From: Planctomycetota bacterium
Lineage (GTDB): Bacteria; Planctomycetota; Planctomycetia; Pirellulales; Pirellulaceae
DNA: 16,087 nucleotides
Assembly: GCA_024277285.1 (NCBI GenBank)
Contig: JAJRVM010000320.1
Span: forward strand, 1-16,087
Direction: 5' to 3'
Shown here: piece after piece, positions 7,944 to 15,500 of the stretch
How positions within the stretch are numbered: position 1 is the stretch's first letter
How the letters are laid out: the number at the start of each line of letters is the position of its first letter
Notes under the pieces: generated by a model
Database searches by the model: none
The model's input: only the letters and a program-made list of their open reading frames with translations
Told to the model about the DNA's origin: nothing
Position numbers and translations under genes: made by a program

Positions 7944-8001
7944 ATAGCAGCTGGAACATAGCAGCTGGAACATAGCAGCTGGAAACATAGTGGCTGGAAA
8001 G
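7944..8001. repeat. Four tandem 14/15-bp units upstream of the second cluster
   Basis: The unit ATAGCAGCTGGAAC occurs at 7944-7957 and 7958-7971. It is followed by a 15-bp variant ATAGCAGCTGGAAAC at 7972-7986 and a diverged unit ATAGTGGCTGGAAAG at 7987-8001. The first three carry the palindrome CAGCTG at 14-bp spacing. The array ends 71 nt before the ATG at 8073. An operator array for a dimeric regulator or a slippage product are both possible. It is not a CRISPR, because there are no spacers. Confidence 0.8.
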
Positions 8002-8060
8002 TGTCGTCACGAGCCGAGAGGCTCTTGTATCGAGCAAATTGTGTGACAAGTACAAGGACG

Positions 8061-8075
8061 AGGAGTCATTTCATG
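8061..8075 (+). promoter_or_regulatory. Shine-Dalgarno fixing the ATG at 8073
   Basis: AGGAG at 8061-8065 (GAGGAG from 8060) is 7 nt before ATG 8073. It overrules the in-frame GTG at 8001, which lies at the end of the tandem repeat and has no binding site. Confidence 0.8.
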
Positions 8076-10742
8076 CAAGTTGGCAACGCTCACCATTTGG
8101 AGCTCCCGACACAGCTGCGCCATAAGCTGGAGACCTATCGGCGCCGCGTGTGGATGGTCAAATTGGCCGAGGGGGTTTTAGCCGGCATCTTCGGGCTGCT
8201 GGTATCGTACTTGCTCGTATTCGTACTTGATCGGTTTGGCGACACGCCCGCCTGGCTACGATTGTTGCTGTTGCTCACTGGCGTCACCGTCTTTGCCCTT
8301 GGGATCCCCTTGAAGTGGCACCGCTGGGTGTGGCAAACTCGCCAGCTTGAGCAAGCAGCGCGACTCTTACGGCATCACTTTCCCCGCATTGGCGACCAGC
8401 TACTCGGCATCGTCGAGCTGGCGCACAACGAACTCGAGCAGGAGCGATCGGAAGCACTCTGTCAAGCCGCAATGCGTCAAGTGGACCACGAAGTACGCGA
8501 TTGCGATTTTCGTGGCGCGGTTCCACATCCTCGGCATCGCCATTGGGCGTGGGGAACCGGTTTAGTAATGACGATCGCCGCGGCAGCACTGGTTATCGTG
8601 CCCGCCGCCAGCACCAACGCACTTGCACGGTGGTTGTTCCCGTGGCGGGATACGCCCCGTTACACTTTCGTACAGCTCAGCGACATTCCCGACCAGATGG
8701 TCGTCCCCTATGCCGAGCCGTTCCAGATCAATGCTCGCTTGGCGACGCATAGCCAGTGGAAGCCGCAGTCTGGCAGCGCACAATACGGGCGGCAAAACGC
8801 GGTCGAGGCATCGTTGAACGACGATCGCTATCAGTTTTCACTACCGCCGCAGAAGGATCCCGACGCGTTGACCATTGCGATTGGCGACGCGCGAAAACAA
8901 GTCCACATCGCGCCAACGTCGCGTCCTGAACTAACGGAAGTCATGGCACATATCGAATTGCCTGAATACTTGCGCTACGACTCTTACCCCGATCAGGACG
9001 TGCGTAGCGGTTCGCTGTCGGTGATCAAAGGAAGTCGAGTGGCAGTTTCCGCGTCCGTCACACGGGGACTATCAGAAGCAACGCTCGGCGATCAATCGCT
9101 GACCACCGTGGAGAATCTGTTTCGTGTGCCGCCAACATTGATCGCCGACTCGCAAGAGCTCACGATGCACTGGCGCGACGAACTCGGCTTGTCGGCCAAA
9201 GAACCCTTTCACCTGCGACTCACAGCCGTGGAAGACGACGCGCCGACAGTCACTTGTGTCAAACTGCCACGCGAACAAGTGATCCTGAGTACCGACACAA
9301 CGTCGTTTGAAGTATTGGCTCGAGACGACTTCGGGGTCAAGACGGTCGGCATCCAATGGCAAGGGATCGCGGACCCGGTGCGGAATCCACACCCTGCCCA
9401 GGGTGAGCACATTGTCGCGGTCGGTGCACCCGAAAAGCGTGAATTGAATGCCAAGGCTGCGTTTTCGACCGAACGCCTGAGGATCGAACCGCAATCACTT
9501 GAAGTGCGCCTCTTTGCCATCGATTACCTGCCAGGGCGTGAACGAGTCTATTCGCCGACCTACATCTTTCACGTACTCAGTCCCGAGGAGCATGCCATCT
9601 GGTTGACGCATCAGTTGCGCAGATGGTATCAGCGTGCCAACGAAGTGTACGAACGCGAACAGCAGCTCTATGCCGAGAATAAAGCCATTCGCGCGTTATC
9701 AGCCGAGCAGCTTGACAAGCCACAGACGCGGCGCCGGATTGAAACCCAAGCCGCTGCTGAGCAAGCCAACGCGAGACGACTCGGAACGCTAGCCATGGTG
9801 GGCGAGGAACTGGTCAAGCAGGCCACGCGCAACAAGGAATTCAACGTGGCGACTCTGGAGACATGGGCTGAAATGCTGCAGGCACTCAAGAAGATCGCCG
9901 ACAAACGCATGCCGTCGGTGGCGGACTTGCTGAGTGACGCGGCCAATGCGCCGGGAGCGGCACCGCCCAAGCCACCGTCGCCCCCAGCATCCGACTCCAA
10001 GACCCCACCGCAAGTGGGTAAGAATCGTGACCCTCGCACCGGGCCGCCAGGCAAGACCAAACCGGCGAAGCCGAGCGCAGTCGTGCCGCAGGTGGTCGAT
10101 GTCGAATCCGGTTTCAACGAGCTTGACAAGCCAAAGGAAACGGATGCATCCGAAAAGAAACCGGGGCAGCCACAATTGCGACTACCCGGCACCGCTGTCG
10201 TCGGTGGCGGCTCGAAACCCAAAGAGGATGCGAAGTCGTGCCCCGCGAAAAAGAAAGTGGAAGAGGCAGTCGCCGAACAGGAAGACTTGTTGGCCGAGTT
10301 CGCTAGAGTGGCCGACGAGCTTAAGAAACTGCTAGGCGACCTGGAAGGAAGTACCTTTGTGAAGCGACTCAAAGCCGCCTCGCGGCGTCAAATTGCCGTC
10401 GCCAAAGAACTGAACGAGTCGGTTGAGTCAGGGTTTGGCTTGAACCCGCATGAAGCTGCGAAAACGGATCGCGAAAGGCTTGCAAAAGTCGCCGACCGTG
10501 AGATTCAACACGGCGATGATATCTATGTGATTGAAGACGATCTCGAGGCTTATTTCAACCGTGTGCAAGAGGGCAAGTTCAAGACCGTATTGAACGAGAT
10601 GAAATCGACTCACGTGGTCAGCAACCTGCACGGCATCGCCAAGTCACTGCGCGATAATATGAATGGCCAGTCCATTGCGGACGCGGAGTTTTGGGCCGAC
10701 ACACTCGACCGATGGGCCGAACAGCTCGTCGGCCCTGGGTGA
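8073..10742 (+). CDS. Large three-TM envelope protein, possible first part of a recoded gene
   Basis: By the standard code this is an 889-residue protein of the planctomycete family found beside MoxR/DUF58/VWA genes, somewhat like DUF4175 proteins; it has no known function. Helices are predicted at about 33-52, 62-80 and 163-178. The positive-inside rule places the rest of the protein outside the cytoplasm. Residues about 200-500 look like beta-rich, Ig-like material. Residues about 505-615 and 725-780 are charged helical, coiled-coil-like stretches, separated by a Pro/Lys-rich linker at about 622-725. The start at ATG 8073 is set by AGGAG upstream. The stop is TGA at 10740. After it the same frame continues past a second TGA at 10758 and stays open to 11381, giving 1102 residues if both are read through. 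The true C-terminus may therefore lie in the next reading frame. Confidence 0.85.
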   Translation: MQVGNAHHLELPTQLRHKLETYRRRVWMVKLAEGVLAGIFGLLVSYLLVFVLDRFGDTPAWLRLLLLLTGVTVFALGIPLKWHRWVWQTRQLEQAARLLRHHFPRIGDQLLGIVELAHNELEQERSEALCQAAMRQVDHEVRDCDFRGAVPHPRHRHWAWGTGLVMTIAAAALVIVPAASTNALARWLFPWRDTPRYTFVQLSDIPDQMVVPYAEPFQINARLATHSQWKPQSGSAQYGRQNAVEASLNDDRYQFSLPPQKDPDALTIAIGDARKQVHIAPTSRPELTEVMAHIELPEYLRYDSYPDQDVRSGSLSVIKGSRVAVSASVTRGLSEATLGDQSLTTVENLFRVPPTLIADSQELTMHWRDELGLSAKEPFHLRLTAVEDDAPTVTCVKLPREQVILSTDTTSFEVLARDDFGVKTVGIQWQGIADPVRNPHPAQGEHIVAVGAPEKRELNAKAAFSTERLRIEPQSLEVRLFAIDYLPGRERVYSPTYIFHVLSPEEHAIWLTHQLRRWYQRANEVYEREQQLYAENKAIRALSAEQLDKPQTRRRIETQAAAEQANARRLGTLAMVGEELVKQATRNKEFNVATLETWAEMLQALKKIADKRMPSVADLLSDAANAPGAAPPKPPSPPASDSKTPPQVGKNRDPRTGPPGKTKPAKPSAVVPQVVDVESGFNELDKPKETDASEKKPGQPQLRLPGTAVVGGGSKPKEDAKSCPAKKKVEEAVAEQEDLLAEFARVADELKKLLGDLEGSTFVKRLKAASRRQIAVAKELNESVESGFGLNPHEAAKTDRERLAKVADREIQHGDDIYVIEDDLEAYFNRVQEGKFKTVLNEMKSTHVVSNLHGIAKSLRDNMNGQSIADAEFWADTLDRWAEQLVGPG

Positions 10743-10760
10743 GCCAGCGGGGGCTCGTGA
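10740..10760 (+). other. Two in-frame TGA codons, candidate Sec codons (U-x5-U)
   Basis: TGA at 10740-10742 and TGA at 10758-10760 are in the frame of the upstream gene and of the downstream frame, with five sense codons between them (GCC AGC GGG GGC TCG). The decoded junction would read GPG-U-ASGGS-U-PGSKGGSLPPS. The intervening and following codons keep the G/C-rich third position of the neighbours. If recoded, the residues are 890 and 896 of a 1102-residue protein, in a part predicted to be outside the cytoplasm. Confidence 0.45.
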
Positions 10761-10772
10761 CCGGGCTCCAAA

Positions 10773-10789
10773 GGTGGCAGTTTGCCACC
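10773..10789 (+). promoter_or_regulatory. SECIS-like hairpin
   Basis: GGTGGCA (10773-10779) pairs perfectly with TGCCACC (10783-10789) around the loop GTT (10780-10782). The published bacterial SECIS consensus asks for a short stem, a small apical loop with G and U in its first positions, and about 16-37 nt between UGA and loop. Here the loop starts with GU, the stem has 7 bp, and the distances are 19 nt from the second TGA and 37 nt from the first. A weaker hairpin, GAGCC (10741-10745) with GGCTC (10752-10756), overlaps the TGAs. The hairpin would also bury the TTG at 10782. Confidence 0.4.
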
Positions 10790-11381
10790 CTCCGTCGTTC
10801 TGGAAGTAATGCGAATCCTCCACGAAGAAATGGAATTGCGTGAAGAAACACGCGCACTTGAACAAGCAAAACCAGCGTTAGACCAAGACGCGTATTTGCA
10901 GCAGGCGAACCAGCTGGCTGATACGCAGGCCGAGTTGGCATCGCGCGTAGGCGACGTCACCGAGAAGATCCGCGCGTTGCCCGAAAGCGAAGCGAAGTTC
11001 GCGCGCGAAATGGCGCTGCTCACACGTGTGGAAGAGGTGATGGTCGAGGCACAGCAATTGCTGGTAACACCGGAAACCGGTGCCGAAACGATTGCCGCCG
11101 AAACCGAAGCGATCGAGCTATTGCTGCAAACCAAACGGATCAATCCCAAGGGTGGCGGCGGGGGTGGCGGCTCGTCGCCTGGCGGTGGCGGAACCGGCAA
11201 GACCGATCAATCGGCGTTGGCACTGCTTGGCAGCGGCGCGGAAACCAAGGCGGACACCGCTTCTCGCTCGGTACGGCAATCGACCGGAGTCAGCGGAATT
11301 GAGTTGCCGGCCGAATTCCGGCAAGGACTCGACGCGTTTTTTGAAGCTCTGGAGCGAAGTGGCACAGCGGGAACGGAATGA
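10782..11381 (+). CDS. Gly-rich C-terminal module; separate gene or continuation of the upstream protein
   Basis: As a separate gene this is 199 residues from TTG 10782, or 190 from ATG 10809. It is rich in Glu, Ala and Gln, with helical, coiled-coil-like stretches over about residues 5-115. Then come a poly-Gly linker at about 125-140 (GGGGGGGSSPGGGG) and an acidic C-terminus. I know no defined domain. It has no signal peptide or membrane helix of its own. The start is poor: the TTG lies in the 3' half of a 7-bp hairpin and its possible binding site AAAGGTGG in the 5' half. GGAAG before ATG 10809 is only 2 nt away. The frame is the same as that of the upstream gene, with 39 nt and two TGA codons between. 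From memory, planctomycete relatives of the upstream protein carry this module as their C-terminus, which favours one protein; this is unverified. The stop overlaps the next gene as ATGA. Confidence 0.7.
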   Translation: MPPSVVLEVMRILHEEMELREETRALEQAKPALDQDAYLQQANQLADTQAELASRVGDVTEKIRALPESEAKFAREMALLTRVEEVMVEAQQLLVTPETGAETIAAETEAIELLLQTKRINPKGGGGGGGSSPGGGGTGKTDQSALALLGSGAETKADTASRSVRQSTGVSGIELPAEFRQGLDAFFEALERSGTAGTE

Positions 11382-12544
11382 ACAATCTACAAGAACCGTC
11401 GCAAGTGACAGATACCTTGGCAACTACAACCGACCATGCCGACCGGCCCACGTTGCGGGCTCCGCAAGCGGGCGCGCGACGCGATCGACGACCGCTTTGC
11501 CAGCGCTGGATGATCGGCGTGATCGTTACTCTGCTGGCCTTGCATGGCAGCGCAGCGCACGTTCGGGCTCAGGGGCCTGCGATTCGTTACGGCGCGAAGG
11601 TCCCTCAAGACGTTCGTTTGATGTACGAGCGCGGGCTCAACTATCTGGCCAAGACCCAGCAGGAAAACGGGGCGTGGCCGAGCGGCTATGGTCAGGGCAT
11701 CGGCGGAATCTGTATGCTCGCGTTTCTGGCTAACGGCGAGGATCCAAATTTTGGACCGCACAGCCTGGTTATTCGTCGCGCTTTGCGTGGGATCATCGAG
11801 AGCCAGGATGCGAACACCGGCTACATACCCAGCAGCATGTACTGCCACGGGTTCGGCATGCTGGCGTTGGCCGAATCGTACGGCGCGGTCGATGAAACGC
11901 AGTTGTGGCCAGCCGGCAAACAGACAACGCGACGGCGTTCGATCGGCAAGGCACTTGAACTTGCCGTGCGTGCCGCGATCACTTCGCAGAAGAACAACCG
12001 CCTGGGTGGCTGGCGGTACTCGCCGCGCGACAATAGCGCCGACACATCGGTCTCCGGCGCCGTCCTGATCGGCCTGCTCGCCGCACGCAACGCGGGAATC
12101 GAAGTCTCTGACAAGTCGATTGACCGGGCGCTGGAGTATTACAAGGGTGCGACCAGCGACCATGGCACGGTCGCCTATGCCAGCGGCATGGGAGGCATGG
12201 GCCAATCGATGAACCGGTCATCGATCGCCACGCTTGTTTACTCGATCGGCAAGCGGAAGAAGTGGAGTGAATACACGGCGACATTGGACTACATCACTGG
12301 CAATCTTGAGCACCAGGAATCGGGCTACCCCTTCTACTTTCGCTACTACATGTCACAAGCCTTGTTCCAGGGTGATTTTGACGCGTGGACCAAATGGAAA
12401 CGGGAAAACACACGTATCCTGAAGGAGATTCAGCAAGATGATGGCAGCTTCCAGGGTGGACATGGCGGGCCACAGTACTCCACGGCGATGGCGTTGCTGT
12501 CGTTGGCGCTCGACTACCGATTCCTACCGATCTACGAGAGGTAG
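11378..12544 (+). CDS. Secreted prenyltransferase/squalene-oxidase repeat (alpha-alpha toroid) protein
   Basis: This 388-residue protein has a late signal sequence: a basic stretch at 34-43 (RRDRRPLCQR), a hydrophobic core at about 45-58, and a likely cleavage near HVRA-QG around residue 65. The mature part shows repeats of the alpha-alpha toroid superfamily: GLNYLAKTQQENGAWPSG at 86-103, IIESQDANTGYIPSS at 139-153, AAITSQKNNRLGGWRYSP at 199-216, and ILKEIQQDDGSFQGGHGG at 347-364. Each has the QxxxGxW-like pattern of prenyltransferase and squalene-cyclase repeats. I see no DxDD or similar cyclase catalytic motif, so it is better called a toroid binding or scaffold protein than a cyclase. It starts by ATGA overlap with the frame before it and ends 6 nt before the next gene, so co-translation is likely. 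This family is common and poorly characterised in planctomycetes. Confidence 0.9.
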   Translation: MNNLQEPSQVTDTLATTTDHADRPTLRAPQAGARRDRRPLCQRWMIGVIVTLLALHGSAAHVRAQGPAIRYGAKVPQDVRLMYERGLNYLAKTQQENGAWPSGYGQGIGGICMLAFLANGEDPNFGPHSLVIRRALRGIIESQDANTGYIPSSMYCHGFGMLALAESYGAVDETQLWPAGKQTTRRRSIGKALELAVRAAITSQKNNRLGGWRYSPRDNSADTSVSGAVLIGLLAARNAGIEVSDKSIDRALEYYKGATSDHGTVAYASGMGGMGQSMNRSSIATLVYSIGKRKKWSEYTATLDYITGNLEHQESGYPFYFRYYMSQALFQGDFDAWTKWKRENTRILKEIQQDDGSFQGGHGGPQYSTAMALLSLALDYRFLPIYER

Positions 12545-12550
12545 CTGTTA

Positions 12551-15500
12551 ATGCAATCGGCACTTATCCGGTTAAAACGTTGGTGGAAAGGTGGCGTCAT
12601 GTTGGCCGCCACCGTGGTGCTCCTTGGTGCCGTAGTCGATCTCTCGCTGGCCGAAGGGCGAGGCCAGCTTGGCACATTGCATTGGCACAATCGAGATCAA
12701 CTGCCGGGCATCTTGTGCGATGCCAACGACAAAACATTACGCTGGCAATCACCCTACTTCGCTACTCCCTTCACCCTTGAGCTCAGTGCGTTGCGAGCGA
12801 TCGAGTACCCAACGCCCGAGGAACCGGTCATTTCAGAGCAGCCCTTTCGATTCGTGACCGTCACCAATGACGTATTTCTAGGCGATCTCGTTGAAATCAC
12901 GGACCAGGACGTCGTCATCCGTAGTCCGCGTCACGGGGAACTTCGAATAAAACGGTCACATCTGATCGGGTTGCAACGACATAATCGTAAAACGGCCGGA
13001 TCGGTCGGACTTGGCATGCTGAGCGATTGGAAGACGTTGCACCACGGGCGACAAATCTCGGAGTGGACGCGCGCAATCGACGGGCGCATCGTGACGGAAG
13101 TCACCGGTGCCGAACTGTATCGCGATCTCCATATGGGCGGGCTTTCCGAAATCGAATTGACCTTAAGTTGGACGGGCAAACCGGGGTTCATGATTTCGTT
13201 CGCCCGGCCCGACGACGTTCGGCTTTCCAAGACCGTGATCAAATTAGAGACGTGGGAAAACGACCTCGTATTGCAAACGCTCGGTGCCAACGGCGATTTT
13301 GAAGTCATCGACACGATTCCGGCAAAGGCGCAAACGCTCGATCTGCGCTTGCAATGGAACCCCGTGACCGGCGAGCTTTCGGTGTTTTCGTCGCTGGGAC
13401 GCCTGTTGGGCAAGATGAAGGGACCCACCGCGCCGACCGCACAACTAACGGGACTCTATATTCAAAACAAAGGCGCAACACTGAAACTGGCCAATCTGCG
13501 TGCAAGCGGTTGGGACGAGACAACCACGGAACTGCCAGCCGGTTCGGTTCGCGTTCGCACGGCCAAGCAAAAGAAGGCGCTAACCGGAGTCATCACGCGC
13601 GTCGATACCGCGGCGCGCGTGTTGGTTTTGAAAATGCCCGCCAACGGCACTCAGCCGATACCTCTGGACGATATCGACAGCATCGACCTGGGAAACGAGG
13701 CGATCCCGGCAAGCAAGTCGGTTCCCACTCGCATCTCGTTTCTCGACGGCACACAGATCACCGGGAATCTGGCCTCGATTCAAGACAACGTGCTTTCGAT
13801 GACAACGTCGTATTCCGACGCCCCCGTCACCGCTCGAACGGACGGGCTATTCAACATTCATTTTGCCGAACCCCAAAATGAAACGAAGACCGCCAATCTC
13901 GATACACTCAACTACGAACAAGGAAGATTGCATGGTACGTTGGTGGCAGTCGCGCAACAGGGCGATGCCGCCGGCTGGCGCCCCGTCGGAGGGCTCAATG
14001 CGTGTGTGCTGCCGACCGACATGTCGTTTCGTGTCACCCGGAAACTAGACTCGGCAGATGCCGCCACACCGGGTCATCGGTTCCTCGACCGCATCTTCCT
14101 GCGCAATGGCGATGCTCTGCCTTGCAGTATTCACGGTATCGATTCCTCGCATCTGGATATTGTCGTCCCGCACACGGGTCGCAGCCAAATAGACCGGAAT
14201 GTCGCGGTCGCGATTGAGTTGGGAAGACGATCCAGCTCGATCTCGCGCAGTTTTGACGACCCGCAGTGGGTCATTAAACCGGGCCGTAAGGAGAACGTGG
14301 AACGGACTGGCAAGGAAATGACGATACGGGGCCGTGCGACAATCGCCTACGATAACATCCGTGATGCGGACGAAATCGCGTTCGATGTGAAATGGAACAT
14401 GAGCACCGGCGCACTGATCCGCATTTCGTTGTTCGGTGACTCTGCCGGCAGAGTGGGGCAAGTCAGCAGCATCATGCTCTACCGCGCGCAGGGCAGCCGC
14501 GTGGTGGTCCAGGCGATGGGAATGCGTGGAGCCAACGGCATGAGAGTCCAAATGGGCATGGGCATGCGTGCAAACGCTCAGGTGCAAACCCACGATGGTA
14601 CCAACTCGTTTCGTTTCCGGATCTACCCCAAGAAGATCGTGGTTTATGAGAGTGGCAAAGAGGTTTTGCAGTTCGCGATCAACCGGGCCAAGATAACGGG
14701 TCGAGAATTGACGTTTGATATCCAACCTCTGAATGTCCGCGTGGGGGGAATAGGCAACGCGAGAGTCGTTGGGGCCGCCAAAGCCAAGCCGGTACTTGTC
14801 ACGCTGCTCAACCCGATGGTTCGGCGCGGTCGTGGCGATCTCCTGAATGCGCTCGCGGATGAGGAACGCCGCAATCGGCTGTTGACAATCCCTCGATTTC
14901 GCAAGCAATCGCCTCCCACGGAGATTCTGGTCGCCTATAACGGCGATCTGCTGCGAGGTCGCTTGATGGCACTCGACGACAAACAGGTATCATTCGTCTC
15001 GCGATTGGACGAAATCACGGTCCCCCGAGAACGGCTGGCGGGGATCATCTGGCCGCAAACGGAACAAGCCAATAAGGAAACGGCCGATGCCCTCCAGGGC
15101 CTGATGCGTATTCTCTTTACGGACGGTTCCAATATTCGGATCAAGCCCGAGCGAATTGTGGATGACGCGTTAGTCGGGCAGCATCCGGCGTTAGGTAAAA
15201 TCGCAATTCCGCTTTCCCAAACACGCGAACTGTCGATGGGCACACTTAGCAAGATGCCGGCATCACGCTATTCCGAATCACCGTCAATTTCCTTTGCCGA
15301 CTGGACACTCCGACCTGCCTTGGAACCGAAATTTGAACAGGCAACTGATGGCAAGGGCAACGGTCGCGGCGGCGAGTCACCTTTGGTCGGGAAACCTGTG
15401 CCGGTTTTCAACGCCAAGTTGCTTGACGACTCAGGGTTTCGCATCTCGATGCAAAAGGGCAAAGTGATTGTCCTCGACTTCTGGGCCACCTGGTGCGGAC

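Larger units (their letters stand above)
7270..8072. other. Intergenic region, 803 bp, rich in repeats and hairpins
   Basis: No convincing gene is present. From left to right it holds an AT-richer stretch of degenerate short repeats (7315-7362), a composite inverted repeat (7453-7659) around a perfect 21-bp hairpin, a segment at about 7681-7920 with weak open frames on both strands and no domain, and four tandem units (7944-8001) next to the following gene. The - strand frame at 7684-8055 and the + strand frame at 7688-7900 overlap each other and cannot both be genes. The region separates the two gene clusters, so it probably holds the promoter of the second one, although I see no clear -35/-10 pair. 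Confidence 0.6.

Noticed and set aside
7944..8001. CRISPR array
   Set aside because: The units are contiguous, with no spacers, and far too short.
7684..8055. Minus-strand 123-codon gene
   Set aside because: It spans the tandem repeats and much of the leader of the next gene, overlaps a + strand frame, and shows no domain or signal peptide.
8001..8072. GTG start at 8001 for the large membrane protein
   Set aside because: It lies on the last tandem-repeat base with no ribosome binding site, whereas ATG 8073 has AGGAG at 7 nt and fits the protein's start.
11378..12544. Squalene-hopene cyclase
   Set aside because: Length is about half that of the enzyme, the protein is secreted and no DxDD-type catalytic motif is visible.
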